From Lachnospiraceae bacterium (GTDB lineage Bacteria; Bacillota; Clostridia; Lachnospirales; Lachnospiraceae): a stretch of DNA of 64,000 nucleotides. Position 1 is the stretch's first letter, and the number at the start of each line of letters is the position of its first letter. The notes under the pieces are model-generated. The model searched no databases, was not told the DNA's origin, and was given only the letters and a program-made list of their open reading frames with translations. Positions 23,957-33,351 of this stretch are shown here, one piece after another. The stretch covers positions 80,479 through 144,478 of the forward strand of contig VSND01000003.1 in the NCBI GenBank assembly GCA_009774145.1, given 5' to 3'. Both the position numbers and the translations under genes were made by a program.

Positions 23957-24349
23957 ATGGCTATGAAGATGGAGAATATTTCCAATGGAAAGGTTATCGG
24001 CATCGGGGAGGTTACTATCCTCCCCGGAGAGGTAAAGGAGATTCCTGCAGCATACGAGGCCAGCCCCATCCTGGAGGTCTATAAAAAGATGGGGTTTGCC
24101 CGGATCACCGGCAAAGTGTCCGCGCCTGCGAAAACCCAGGAGGAGGTAGAGGCAGAGAAAAAGGCTGCGGCTGAAAAGGCTGCGGCAGATGCGGAGGAGC
24201 TGCGGAAAGCACGTCTGGCATCCCTGGAGGGAATCAGCGAGGAGGGCCTGGCATCCCTGGCAAATGAGCTTGGAATCAATCCGGCGGAGTGCAAGGACCA
24301 GGCCGATGTACTGAAAAAGGTCAAGGCGGCGCTGACAAAGAAAAAATAG
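23957..24349 (+). CDS. Head-associated protein with Ala/Glu/Lys coil
   Basis: 130 residues from ATG 23957 behind GGAAGGAGGAAAACAC. An N-terminal beta segment (VIGIGEVTILPGEVKEIP) is followed by a charged helix and a C-terminal LEGISEEGLASLANELGI, a LysM/SAP-like mini helix pair. A minor head or connector accessory, not assigned. Confidence 0.55.
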   Translation: MAMKMENISNGKVIGIGEVTILPGEVKEIPAAYEASPILEVYKKMGFARITGKVSAPAKTQEEVEAEKKAAAEKAAADAEELRKARLASLEGISEEGLASLANELGINPAECKDQADVLKKVKAALTKKK

Positions 24350-24367
24350 GAGGGAGGTACTGACGAT

Positions 24368-24796
24368 ATGGACGCACTCGATATTTTCCGTATTGTAGCG
24401 GCAGAGTTCGCGGACGTGCCGGATGATGATGTGGTAGACCCGGAGACCGGAAAAAAGACCTATGGCGTCAAGACGTTCCTGGAGCTGTATTCCGATCAGA
24501 TTTCAGAAAAGAGGTTTGGCAAAACATACCAGAAAGCCCTTGCATATCTGACCGCCCACAAATTAAAGATGAATGGCTACGGGAACACGGAAAACGGAAC
24601 CATCGGGGATTCCCTGCGAGTGAGCTCCTATTCGGAAGGAGAAACCTCTATCACCTATGCCACCGGGCAGCAGACGAATCTCCAGGTCGATGCGGAGTAT
24701 GCACTCACCGTATACGGCCTGGAGTTCCTTACGCTCCGGAGAAATGCCATCATCCCGATTATCAGTGCAGGGGAGGCGAAAAGCTATGGGCGTTAG
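24368..24796 (+). CDS. Head-tail connector (DUF4054-like)
   Basis: 142 residues. FRIVAAEFADVPDDDV, FGKTYQKALAYLTAHKLKM and the beta-turn Gly/Thr segment near LRRNAIIPIIS match the DUF4054 adaptor family that docks under the portal. Overlaps the next gene by 11 nt. Confidence 0.8.
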   Translation: MDALDIFRIVAAEFADVPDDDVVDPETGKKTYGVKTFLELYSDQISEKRFGKTYQKALAYLTAHKLKMNGYGNTENGTIGDSLRVSSYSEGETSITYATGQQTNLQVDAEYALTVYGLEFLTLRRNAIIPIISAGEAKSYGR

Positions 24797-25256
24797 GTTC
24801 AGAGACCGGCTCACTCCGGAGGGACAGCGTTTCTTCCGGGAGCTGGCGGAGCTTAAGGAACTGGAGGTTCGTGTCGGATTCCAGAGAGGAAAGTCCCAGG
24901 AAGAGGACGGGACGGACATGTGCGATGTGGCGGCTTTTAATGAGCTGGGGACGGACCACATACCGGCCAGGCCATTCATCAGACAGAGTGTGGATGACAA
25001 CGAAAGCAAGATAAATTCATTCTTGAAAGAGGAGGTAAAGGATTTTGCACAGGGGAAATCTGCGGAGCAAATACTGAAAGAGATAGGAATCTTCCAGAAG
25101 GACCTCATGCAGGACAAAATCACTTCCGGGAGCTTTGCACCAAATGCGGAATCCACAATCAAGAAGAAAGGCAGCAGCAAGCCGCTGGTTGACACCGGGC
25201 GGATGCGGCAGTCTGTGAATTACGTCATCCAGAAGAAAGGAAGTGGTGATGATTGA
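24786..25256 (+). CDS. Neck / tail-completion protein (HK97 gp10-like)
   Basis: 156 residues from ATG 24786. Hallmarks of the gp10/Mu gpG-like group: VRVGFQRG, VAAFNELGTDHIPARPFIRQ, TIKKKGSSKPLVDTGRMRQS. Connects head and tail. Confidence 0.8.
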   Translation: MGVRFRDRLTPEGQRFFRELAELKELEVRVGFQRGKSQEEDGTDMCDVAAFNELGTDHIPARPFIRQSVDDNESKINSFLKEEVKDFAQGKSAEQILKEIGIFQKDLMQDKITSGSFAPNAESTIKKKGSSKPLVDTGRMRQSVNYVIQKKGSGDD

Positions 25257-25657
25257 AATTTCTGAAAAGGCCATACACGATAAGGCGGTATTCTGCGCCG
25301 GTTTATGTGCGGGGGTATTCTACTATACCCTATGAAGATATAACGCTCCCTATGGACGTACAGACATTAGAGGACGCGACTGTGACAACGCCGGACGGCA
25401 CGGAATCAGTCCAGAGGCTAAAGGTTTTCTGCGATTATGAAATCAAGGTTGAGGATGAAGGGAAACAGCAGAAGTCGGACCGGCTCTGGTACCAGGGCAA
25501 GTGGTTTGACTGTAAATCCAGCAGGTTAAGTGAGAACACACCCCTAAGGCACTACACGGCCACTTTCGTCCAGTGCCTAAAGCAAGACCAGGGGCCGGGG
25601 CCTGGAGAGGAGGAAAAGGGAGAGGAGGAGACGGCGGATGAATCTGGTGGAAGTTAA
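25253..25657 (+). CDS. Head-tail joining protein
   Basis: 134 residues from TTG 25253 in a TTGA overlap. A compact beta-rich protein (YSTIPYEDITLPMDVQTLED, DRLWYQGKWFDCKSS, LRHYTATFVQCLK) with an acidic tail. Position between the gp10-like and neck-terminator genes supports a joining role. Confidence 0.65.
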   Translation: MKFLKRPYTIRRYSAPVYVRGYSTIPYEDITLPMDVQTLEDATVTTPDGTESVQRLKVFCDYEIKVEDEGKQQKSDRLWYQGKWFDCKSSRLSENTPLRHYTATFVQCLKQDQGPGPGEEEKGEEETADESGGS

Positions 25658-26255
25658 GGAATCACTTTACGATGCCACAGCGCGGTTTTTCGCCGGGGCA
25701 GCTATCCTCTGGACAGAACAGATAAACACGAAGCCGCCAGTGCCGTATGTCACCCTTAAAACCGGCGGCATCCGGAGGGATGCTTTCCCGATTATTGACG
25801 AGGAGGGGCGCAGCGTATACCAGTGTGGTACCACCCTGGAAGTGAACCTATACACGAATGGAAAGCCGATGCCATCCGGGAAGAATCAGACTGGCAATTT
25901 CATTGATACCGCAACATCCGATTTATCAGAGTTCGCCATCTTTCTGGATTCAGAGAGGATGACGGACTTTTTCAGCAAGAGAGGCATGGGGATTCTTCTC
26001 ATGCCCCCGGTGCGGAACCTTACCGGCTTGCAGAACAGCACACAGTACCGGTACCGGGCGATGGCGGAGTTTACGGTTTCCTATGTCGAGGAGGCAGACG
26101 GACAGTATGGCATCAGCGGTATGCCGATGGTTCCGAACAGCTCCGGAGGCGGCACAAGCGATATGGCAGCTGCAACGACAGATGCCATAGAAAATGTAGA
26201 ATTGATAGAAGAATCAGAAGGAGGTAAAGACAATGCAGAACAATCCATTGGATGA
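25638..26255 (+). CDS. Neck terminator-like protein
   Basis: 205 residues. KPPVPYVTLKTGGIRRDAFP and TTLEVNLYTNGKP, then RYRAMAEFTVSYVEEA, fit tail-terminator proteins of contractile phages. It overlaps the sheath gene by 23 nt; the sheath ribosome site lies within its 3' end. Confidence 0.7.
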   Translation: MNLVEVKESLYDATARFFAGAAILWTEQINTKPPVPYVTLKTGGIRRDAFPIIDEEGRSVYQCGTTLEVNLYTNGKPMPSGKNQTGNFIDTATSDLSEFAIFLDSERMTDFFSKRGMGILLMPPVRNLTGLQNSTQYRYRAMAEFTVSYVEEADGQYGISGMPMVPNSSGGGTSDMAAATTDAIENVELIEESEGGKDNAEQSIG

Positions 26256-27366
26256 CATTGTAAAATGTGACATTGAGATTGCAAATCCGGGATCAGATGA
26301 CGCCACGTTTGACAGCATTTTGCTGGTGGTGCCTGCTCCGGAGGCGGAAGGCATCGCAAAGCTCACGAAGACCACGGCCATTTCAAAGGCCGATGAACTG
26401 CTCAACTACGGATACACCGTGGAGGATGGCGCATACCTGGCGGCATCGGTGGCGTTTTCGCAGTCTCCATCACCGGGGGATGTATATGTGGCGGTGCGGA
26501 AATCAACCATTCCGGAAGTGGTGGAGGGAGAGGGCGAAACCACGGAGCCTGCACCGGTGTATGAGGACATCCGGGAGACGCTTGCCAGGGCAAACCGGGA
26601 GGCGTCTTTCTATGGCATCCATATTACGGATTTCAAAGACCCGGATGATGTCCGCAATGTGGTGAGCTGGACAGAGACGCAGGAGAAGATTTTTGGGTTC
26701 GAGTACACGGACATTGACAGCTGCCCGATCAAGAATTTTTCCTATTACCGGAGTTTCGGGAAGTTCTCCGGACTGGCGGACGGATACGAAAATGGGGAAA
26801 AGCCTGCGGAGAATGAGTACGCTGCGCTTGCTATTATGGCAAAGTGTTTCGGGTACCAGCCCGGCTCCGAGACCTGGAACCTTAAAGAGGAGGCAACCAT
26901 CGTCCCCTCCCGGCTCACGTCCGACCAGAAAAAGACGCTGGAGGCAAACAATATGAATGTGAACCTCCGGTATGCAAGCTGCAACTGCAACATGGGTGGG
27001 AAGATGCTCTCTGGTGAGTGGATTGACGTCATCCGTTTCCGTGACTGGCTGAAAAACAGGATGCAGTTCCTTGTGTTCGGCGTTCTGAAAGCCAACACGA
27101 AGGTTCCGTTCGAGGACAGCGGCATCGGGGCAATCCAGGGGGCGATGGAAAAAGCCCTTTCGGAAGGGCAGACGCATGGAGGAATCGCACAGACATCATT
27201 CGATGCTGACGATAACGAGATTCCAGGGTACGTTACTACCGTCCCCCTGGCAAGCGATCTGACGGAGGACCAGAGGAAATCGCGCAAGCTGCCTAACTGT
27301 AGATGGCGGGCGCGGCTTGCAGGCGCCATCCATCTGGTGGAAATTGGCGGCACGTTGAGATTCTAA
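26233..27366 (+). CDS. Tail sheath protein (DUF3383)
   Basis: 377 residues. DUF3383 pattern: NNPLDDIVKCDIEIANPG, SQSPSPGDVYVAV, a long middle domain, and the closing GYVTTVPLASDLTEDQRKSR with a C-terminal AIHLVEIGGTLRF strand that contributes to the sheath handshake. Identifies the particle as a myovirus. Confidence 0.88.
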   Translation: MQNNPLDDIVKCDIEIANPGSDDATFDSILLVVPAPEAEGIAKLTKTTAISKADELLNYGYTVEDGAYLAASVAFSQSPSPGDVYVAVRKSTIPEVVEGEGETTEPAPVYEDIRETLARANREASFYGIHITDFKDPDDVRNVVSWTETQEKIFGFEYTDIDSCPIKNFSYYRSFGKFSGLADGYENGEKPAENEYAALAIMAKCFGYQPGSETWNLKEEATIVPSRLTSDQKKTLEANNMNVNLRYASCNCNMGGKMLSGEWIDVIRFRDWLKNRMQFLVFGVLKANTKVPFEDSGIGAIQGAMEKALSEGQTHGGIAQTSFDADDNEIPGYVTTVPLASDLTEDQRKSRKLPNCRWRARLAGAIHLVEIGGTLRF

Positions 27367-27385
27367 GAGAGGAGGATGAAAAGCT

Positions 27386-27796
27386 ATGAGAGTAACAACC
27401 TACAATCCCAAAGAAGTGACCTGCGCCCTGGGGAATCACATTATGTCCGGATTCGCGGATGACAGTTTCATTACCGTGGAGCCTGCCGGTGATGGAACCA
27501 GCTATGTGAGCGGCGCGGACGGCGAGATTGCCAGGAGCATTGACCCGTCCAAAATCTACACTGTAAAAATCGCTCTGCTGCAGGCGTCCAGAAGCAATTC
27601 CTTCCTGGAGAAGAAATACCGGCAGGACCAGAAGAACGGCCAGGGAACATTCTCTGTGAATATCGCAGACATCCTGGGGGCGGAGAAGTTCGTGGGAGCT
27701 ATCGCCTGGGTGACAAAACCGGCATCGTGGGTTCGCGGAAAGACGCAGCAGAACCGGGAATGGGAGATTGTGGTGGCAGAGGGAGAATTCAAATAA
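27386..27796 (+). CDS. Tail tube protein (DUF3277)
   Basis: 136 residues behind AGAGAGGAGGATG. MSGFADDSFITVEPAGDG, RSIDPSKIYTVKIALLQASR and GTFSVNIADILGAEK match DUF3277 tube proteins, which follow DUF3383 sheaths. Confidence 0.88.
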   Translation: MRVTTYNPKEVTCALGNHIMSGFADDSFITVEPAGDGTSYVSGADGEIARSIDPSKIYTVKIALLQASRSNSFLEKKYRQDQKNGQGTFSVNIADILGAEKFVGAIAWVTKPASWVRGKTQQNREWEIVVAEGEFK

Positions 27797-27816
27797 GAGT
27801 ATAGGAGGATAAACAC

Positions 27817-28311
27817 ATGGCACTCAAACAGATGGAGCCGACAAAGGAGACGGTCGGCGGTTACAATTTTTATATCAAACCTTTTGCTGCTTTTAAGGCA
27901 GCGAACCTTACCGGGGAGCTGGCATCCGTGCTGGCTCCCCTTTTGGGAGCATTAGCACCCCTGGTATCAGATCAGAAAGAAGGGAGCCTCATGGACGTTG
28001 ATGCGGCGCAGGCGGCGGAGGCGCTGTCCAACTGCACCAATATCTCCGGTGACAAGATGGAAAAGCTCATGCAGAAATTACTCCTGGGAGGGCATATCGT
28101 TGTGGAGCTGCCGGACGAGGAGGGTGAGTTTAAGCCGGAGCGTCTGGACATGGACATTGCAAATGAGATTTTCTGCGGGGAAGTCCAGGATATGTTCATC
28201 CTTTGTTTCCATGTAATCAAACTGAATTTCAACGGTTTTTTCAAGAAAATCGCCGGCCTATCTGGGAAAGCAGGATTGGCGATTCCGAAGAAGCCGCGCA
28301 AGGTTATCTGA
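27817..28311 (+). CDS. Tail assembly chaperone, unshifted product
   Basis: 164 residues. FYIKPFAAFKAANLTGELAS, MDVDAAQAAEALSNC and IFCGEVQDMFILCFHV fit the short chaperone made before the tape measure in contractile phages. A T_TTT_TTC slippery site in its reading frame (28236-28242) allows a -1 shift into the next frame. Confidence 0.8.
   Translation: MALKQMEPTKETVGGYNFYIKPFAAFKAANLTGELASVLAPLLGALAPLVSDQKEGSLMDVDAAQAAEALSNCTNISGDKMEKLMQKLLLGGHIVVELPDEEGEFKPERLDMDIANEIFCGEVQDMFILCFHVIKLNFNGFFKKIAGLSGKAGLAIPKKPRKVI
28236..28242 (+). promoter_or_regulatory. -1 ribosomal frameshift slippery site
   Basis: TTTTTTC read as GGT TTT TTC in the chaperone frame fits X_XXY_YYZ (X=Y=T, Z=C). The -1 frame stays open from here to 28511. 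Tail chaperone pairs before tape-measure genes are classically linked by such shifts. Confidence 0.75.
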
Positions 28312-28511
28312 AATACGGCAAGTTTGATTATGGACAATTTAGCGAGTTGGAATTACGCTGCTACATCCTGATAAAGGCAGGCATCGCGTCCATGCAGGAG
28401 CTTAAGGAATATTATACCCTGGACGAGGCGCTGAAGCTGTACGCGCTCTACCTCATGGAGCGTGATGTGGAAAAGGGGCGGGCTGACGAGCTGGAAAGGA
28501 GGAATAAGTAA
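28242..28511 (+). CDS. Tail assembly chaperone, frameshift extension
   Basis: The -1 frame encodes about 89 residues (QENRRPIWESRIG to the C-terminal DVEKGRADELERRNK), giving a fusion of about 231 residues. The segment GYLKYGKFDYGQFSELELRC and the helical LDEALKLYALYLMERD are typical of the downstream chaperone domain that recruits tube subunits. An ATG at 28203 exists but has no ribosome site, so independent initiation is unlikely. Confidence 0.72.
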   Translation, partial: QENRRPIWESRIGDSEEAAQGYLKYGKFDYGQFSELELRCYILIKAGIASMQELKEYYTLDEALKLYALYLMERDVEKGRADELERRNK

Positions 28512-28513
28512 AC

Positions 28514-31198
28514 TTGACTATACGAGACATAGCTGTGGCATTCGGGTTTGAGGTGGATTCACAGAGCGAGAAAAAGGCGGAAAACTCCATCAAAGGGTTG
28601 AAGAATCTCGCTACAAAACTTCTCGGTGTAATCGGCATAGGAATTTCCATAGCTGGTCTCAGTAATTTAGCAGAAACCGCAGCAGAAGCGGAGGCGCTGA
28701 AATCACAGTTCTCCCAGGTGTTTGGCGAGATGGAAGATGAAGCGGCAAGCAAGCTGGAGGCAATAGAGGCGGATACCGGCGTCCTGGTGAACCGCATGAA
28801 AGGCAGCTTCACACAGATAGCTGCCTTTTCCAAGACGGCAGGTGTGGAGCAGGCAGACGCGCTCGACATAGCGAACAGATCAATGATAGCCGTGGCAGAT
28901 TCCGCGGCTTTCTATGACCGCTCCATCGAGGATGTGACAAATTCCCTGCAATCGTTCTTGAAGGGAAATTTTGAGAACGATGCCGCCCTGGGGCTTTCGT
29001 GTACGGAAACCACCAGGAACACGGCGGCAAACAATCTGTATGGGAAATCGTTCAAGGATTTGAGCGAGGCAGAAAAGCAGTTCACGCTATTGTCAATGGT
29101 CGAGGATGCAAACAAAGCCTCCGGAGCGCTGGGGCAGGCAGCAAGGGAATCCGATACCTGGTCTAACCAGCTGGGAAACTTGAAGCAGTCTGTCAATGAC
29201 TTAAAAGCAGCCGCCGGAAACGTGTTCCTCAAACCGGCAGTGCAGGTCTTGAAGCTCCTAAGCATGATGGTGCAGGGCGCAACAAAATGGCTCCAGAACA
29301 TGACAAGCGAGACCGGGTTCCTCACCAGGGCGTTTGACCGGCTCCATGCGCTTGTGAAAAGGCTCCAGCCTGCAATAGACCGGATGGCGCAGACGCTATC
29401 CAGGGGAGTATCGAAGGGCATAGACCTGGTAAAGAACATAGTCGCAAAGTTTGGCGGCATAGAGAACGTGCTGAAAATAGCGGCGATTGCTGCAGGCGCT
29501 TTCATGGCCGTACTTGCGGTTTCAAAGATAATGAGCTTTATAAAGGCCGCCGGAGGACTTGCAGGCATCATCAGCAAGGTGGCAAAGGCTTTCAGCCTGG
29601 CGAACCTAAAGGTTATGGCGATTATAGCGGTCATCGTGATACTGGCATTGATTATTGAGGATTTCATCAATTTCATGCAGGGTAACGATTCAGTCATCGG
29701 GACGCTGTTTGACAAGGCTGGTATCGGCGCGGACAATGCCAGGGAGAAAATCCTGGCGGCATGGACAAAGATAAAAGAGTTCCTACTGAACGTGTGGGAT
29801 TTCATAAAGCAGGCGGCAGGGATGTGGGTGGATACCGTAAAGGGATTTTTTGAGCGGCATTCAGAGAGCATCCGGCAGAATTTTGAAAGGGCCTGGGGGA
29901 TAATCAAAACATTCCTGCAAGGGGTGTGGACGTTCATCTCGCAGCTGGCCGCTACTCTGTTCGGTTCTACAGAGGACAACATAGACGGAAGTACACAAAG
30001 CACGAAGGACAAATTGCTGGAGGTATGGGGAGCAATCCTGGAGGCGTTATCAGCTGTCTGGGATGCGCTATATGAAGTCGGCAGCGCTATTTTCAACGCC
30101 ATTGCGGCGGTGATTGAAACGGTGTTCGGATGGATACAGACATTCTGGAACAACTGGGGTTCGGAGATTCTGTCATGGTTCAAGGTGCTGTGGGATTCCA
30201 TCGGCGGGGTTCTGAATGGTTTCCTAGAAATCGTCAAGGGAGTGGCGAATTTCATTTCATCGGTATTCACTGGAGATTGGCAGGGTGCATGGGACGCCAT
30301 CAAGCAGATATTTACCGGGATATGGGATGCAATCGTTAGTTTTATCACGGCGGTATGGGAGACAATCAAACTGTTGTTCGATATGGCCCTCGGTGCAATC
30401 AAGGCAATATGGGAAACTGTCTGGGGAGCCATAAGCAGTTTCTTCCAAGGCATCTGGAACGGCATATGCTCATTCTTAAGCGGAATTTGGAGCGCTATTA
30501 CCGGAACAATCTCCAACGCGATAAATAATGCCTATTCAGTCATACAATCGGTGCTAGGGGCTATACGAGACTTTTTCAGCAACATTTTCAACACTATAGC
30601 ATCCACGGTGAGCGGGATATTTTCGAATATCCTATCCGGCATTACATCAACGATAGGGAACATCAAGGACACCATTGTAAACGGCATCAACTCGGCGGTG
30701 GATTTCATCAAAGGCCTACCGGGCCAGGCCATCCAGTGGGGCAAGGATTTCATCGGCGGGCTGAAAGACGGCATCATGTCCGGAGTACAAGGGATTGTCG
30801 ATGCGGTAAAAGGAATCGGAGACAAGATTAGGTCATTCCTACACTTCTCTGTACCGGACGAAGGGCCGCTGACAGACTATGAGAGCTGGATGCCAGACTT
30901 TATGAGCGGACTGGCAGAGGGCATCTCTTCCAACGAGGAGACGGTTCTGGATAAGGTCAGAGGGCTTGCAGAGGGTATTTCTTCCCTCACAAGGGCGGCA
31001 ACGGCAGACGTATCTACCGCGACCGCATCAACTGTAAACAACAATTCATCCTCCAGTGTGACACAGAATGTGAACATAGCGAACAGCTACACCGGAGGAA
31101 CGCCAGAAGTGCAGAAAAACGTCTCTAAGGCGATGAATAAATCTGCCAGTGACGCGACCGCATACATGGCAAGAGGATTAGCATACGCAAGGGGGTAG
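28514..31198 (+). CDS. Tail tape measure protein
   Basis: 894 residues from TTG 28514 behind AAAGGAGG. The N-terminal region (VAFGFEVDSQSEKKAENSIK) is followed by helices, hydrophobic segments (about 315-380) and a run of Trp-containing repeats (VWDFIKQAAGMWVDTV, IWDAIVSFITAVWETI, IWNGICSFLSGIWSAI). The C-terminal IRSFLHFSVPDEGPLTDYES is the conserved TMP end. Length implies a tail of roughly 130 nm by the usual 0.15 nm per residue rule. Confidence 0.92.
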   Translation: MTIRDIAVAFGFEVDSQSEKKAENSIKGLKNLATKLLGVIGIGISIAGLSNLAETAAEAEALKSQFSQVFGEMEDEAASKLEAIEADTGVLVNRMKGSFTQIAAFSKTAGVEQADALDIANRSMIAVADSAAFYDRSIEDVTNSLQSFLKGNFENDAALGLSCTETTRNTAANNLYGKSFKDLSEAEKQFTLLSMVEDANKASGALGQAARESDTWSNQLGNLKQSVNDLKAAAGNVFLKPAVQVLKLLSMMVQGATKWLQNMTSETGFLTRAFDRLHALVKRLQPAIDRMAQTLSRGVSKGIDLVKNIVAKFGGIENVLKIAAIAAGAFMAVLAVSKIMSFIKAAGGLAGIISKVAKAFSLANLKVMAIIAVIVILALIIEDFINFMQGNDSVIGTLFDKAGIGADNAREKILAAWTKIKEFLLNVWDFIKQAAGMWVDTVKGFFERHSESIRQNFERAWGIIKTFLQGVWTFISQLAATLFGSTEDNIDGSTQSTKDKLLEVWGAILEALSAVWDALYEVGSAIFNAIAAVIETVFGWIQTFWNNWGSEILSWFKVLWDSIGGVLNGFLEIVKGVANFISSVFTGDWQGAWDAIKQIFTGIWDAIVSFITAVWETIKLLFDMALGAIKAIWETVWGAISSFFQGIWNGICSFLSGIWSAITGTISNAINNAYSVIQSVLGAIRDFFSNIFNTIASTVSGIFSNILSGITSTIGNIKDTIVNGINSAVDFIKGLPGQAIQWGKDFIGGLKDGIMSGVQGIVDAVKGIGDKIRSFLHFSVPDEGPLTDYESWMPDFMSGLAEGISSNEETVLDKVRGLAEGISSLTRAATADVSTATASTVNNNSSSSVTQNVNIANSYTGGTPEVQKNVSKAMNKSASDATAYMARGLAYARG

Positions 31199-31204
31199 GC
31201 AGAC

Positions 31205-31864
31205 ATGGCAAGAAGCAATCTAAAGCCGGTATCGGTGGCAGGCATTGAGTTTGATGCTCTGATAGATGAACAGAAAACCTTGTCTGCCACTATCCCGGTC
31301 TATCCGGTGGAGGAGGGGTTCCCGGTATCAGATACAATCATCCTGGAGCCTATCAGCATCAGCATGACGCTGTATGTCACCAACACGCCGGTAACATGGC
31401 TGTACAGACATGGCACTTCCAACAGCAGGGTAAACAATATCTGCAACCGGATAGAGAACCTGTGGCTTTCAAAGCAGCTGGTGAAAATTGTAACTACAGA
31501 TACGGTATATAAGAACATGGGGATCACCAGCATATCCATCAAGCACTCAAAGGAGATAGGGTATGCCAGGGAAATCTCCATCACGGCGCAGAAAGTAAGG
31601 GTGACGAGCCGAAAGACCGCCAGCATCCCCAGCTATATTCTTAAAGCTGGGGAAACGATGGCAAACGCCGGTACCGCATCAACATCCACGACATCAAGCA
31701 GCGCAGGGACGGCCAGCGGAAGTACCGGCGGCTCCTCTGGCTCCTCCAGCAGCTCTGGGGGCGGTTCCGGGGGTTCTGGCAGCTCTGGCGGTTCCGGAGG
31801 CTCCAGTGCAAAGAAAAACCAGTCAATCCTTTATGGAGTGGCAAGTGGGTTAGGATTCATCTAA
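31205..31864 (+). CDS. Baseplate Dit-like / hub-adjacent protein
   Basis: 219 residues. VSVAGIEFDALIDEQKTLSA, VYPVEEGFPVSDTI and a beta domain up to SRKTASIPSY match baseplate proteins that follow TMP in clostridial myophages. A 60-residue Ser/Gly/Thr linker precedes a short KKNQSILYGVASGLGFI tail. Confidence 0.7.
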   Translation: MARSNLKPVSVAGIEFDALIDEQKTLSATIPVYPVEEGFPVSDTIILEPISISMTLYVTNTPVTWLYRHGTSNSRVNNICNRIENLWLSKQLVKIVTTDTVYKNMGITSISIKHSKEIGYAREISITAQKVRVTSRKTASIPSYILKAGETMANAGTASTSTTSSSAGTASGSTGGSSGSSSSSGGGSGGSGSSGGSGGSSAKKNQSILYGVASGLGFI

Positions 31865-31875
31865 GGAGGCAGGAA

Positions 31876-32196
31876 ATGTTGTATATCAAGGTTCCGGACA
31901 TGAATGATAGCGTATCAAATCTGTCCATAGACGGCACTGAATATATACTCCGGTTCACCTATAACGAGAAGTATGATTATTGGAGCTTCGGCCTTTATGA
32001 CGAGGACGAAAACCCGATCATCGCCATGACGCGGATTGTGCCTAACTTCCCTATCTTCTTTTTCTACTCCGACCGCGCCATCCCGGACGGGATTTTCGGG
32101 TGCGTGTCCACGAAGGAGAAGGTAGGGAGGCAGGCGTTCAATGAAAGGACGGCGGAGTTCATCTACATACCAAACGTGGAATTGGAGGACGAATAA
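31876..32196 (+). CDS. Baseplate plug-like protein
   Basis: 106 residues. LSIDGTEYILRFTYNEKYDY, FGLYDEDENPIIAMTRIVPN and IPDGIFGCVS fit the small plug family (cyanophage Pam3 gp18-like) that closes the central baseplate channel. Its last base is shared with the hub start (TAATGG). Confidence 0.75.
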   Translation: MLYIKVPDMNDSVSNLSIDGTEYILRFTYNEKYDYWSFGLYDEDENPIIAMTRIVPNFPIFFFYSDRAIPDGIFGCVSTKEKVGRQAFNERTAEFIYIPNVELEDE

Positions 32197-33338
32197 TGGC
32201 AAATGAGAACTTTATGCGCCGCTATATCATGCGGTGCGGAAAGATGGGAGGGAGAGGTTTTGAAATAGGCAATATCCACAGTGCCAGGGAGGATGCCCTG
32301 CATGTTTCTTTCAGTGTGGAGAAGTCAAACGCCGAATCGCCAAATACGGCGAAAGTCCAGGTATGGAACCTCTCCGACAAGAATCTAAAAATCCTGGACA
32401 CGAAAGACTGCGCCCTGGAGCTGAAAGCAGGGTATGAGGATTCAATGGCGCTTATCCTGGTGGGGAACATCACAAGCGTTACCACAATCCCGGACAATGC
32501 GGACCGGCTGACGGAAATAGAGGTCATGGACGGCAGGGTGGAATTGAGGGATACGAATATAACCGTTTCCCTCAATGGTTCCGTAAACTGCCAGGATGTC
32601 TATAAGTACATCGCAGGGCAGATGGGATGTTCCATCGTATTTGCAAAGGATTTATCCTATAAGACGCTGCCCAACGGATTCAGCTATGTAGGAAAAGCGA
32701 AGAACGCCCTGCAAAAGATAGCTGGATGCTGCGGCCACAGATGGACAATCCAGAACCAGGTTATACAGATTACATGGCCCGGCCGCGCAGTAAATACCAG
32801 GGGCTATCTTCTGGACAGCAGTTCCGGCCTTATCGGCCGGCCGAAGCGGATCACGATTTCCTCCGGCGGAGACAACAACGAATCACAGACCGGGTGGGAA
32901 GTGCAGTACCTACTCAATGGGGCAATCGGAGTGAATGACATCGTGAAGCTCCAGAGTGACGAGATAAGCGGATTCTTCCTGGTACACAAAGTAACCATAG
33001 ACGGTGACAACATGGAAGGTGACTGGCTCTGCACAGCCCAGCTGTTAGTAATCAGGGCGCAGCCGAAACTTGACAAGAAAGCAGTCACTTCCGGCGGAGA
33101 CTCCGGTTCTGGCTCCGGAGGCGATTCTTCCGGAGCGCTTAAAAAAGGTGATAAGGTTAAAGTGATACGGACTATTCAGCAGGGGAATAAGACCAAAGGA
33201 TATCAATATTCCGGAGGGACATTCGTCTGCTATTATTCTGTTTACGATGTCATCCAGGTAAAAGGCGATAGGGTAGTTATCGGAATCGGAAGTACGGTCA
33301 CTGCGGCGGTGAAAGCTGCTGACCTTGCCAAAGCATAG
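32196..33338 (+). CDS. Baseplate hub protein with C-terminal SH3-like domain
   Basis: 380 residues. The N-terminal 290 are a gp27/gp44-like hub (LHVSFSVEKSNAESPNTAKV, VWNLSDKNLKIL, GRVELRDTNITVSLNG, GWEVQYLLNGAIGVNDIVKL). After a Gly/Ser linker, KKGDKVKVIRTIQQGNKTKG to the end resembles the small module at the C-termini of clostridial amidases. A wall-binding module on a tail hub would place it for peptidoglycan contact. Confidence 0.75.
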   Translation: MANENFMRRYIMRCGKMGGRGFEIGNIHSAREDALHVSFSVEKSNAESPNTAKVQVWNLSDKNLKILDTKDCALELKAGYEDSMALILVGNITSVTTIPDNADRLTEIEVMDGRVELRDTNITVSLNGSVNCQDVYKYIAGQMGCSIVFAKDLSYKTLPNGFSYVGKAKNALQKIAGCCGHRWTIQNQVIQITWPGRAVNTRGYLLDSSSGLIGRPKRITISSGGDNNESQTGWEVQYLLNGAIGVNDIVKLQSDEISGFFLVHKVTIDGDNMEGDWLCTAQLLVIRAQPKLDKKAVTSGGDSGSGSGGDSSGALKKGDKVKVIRTIQQGNKTKGYQYSGGTFVCYYSVYDVIQVKGDRVVIGIGSTVTAAVKAADLAKA

Positions 33339-33351
33339 GAGGTGTTTATAT

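Noticed and set aside
28264..28270. GGGAAAG as the chaperone slippery site
   Set aside because: It is the lambda-type heptamer but is out of register with the zero frame here; TTTTTTC at 28236 is in register.
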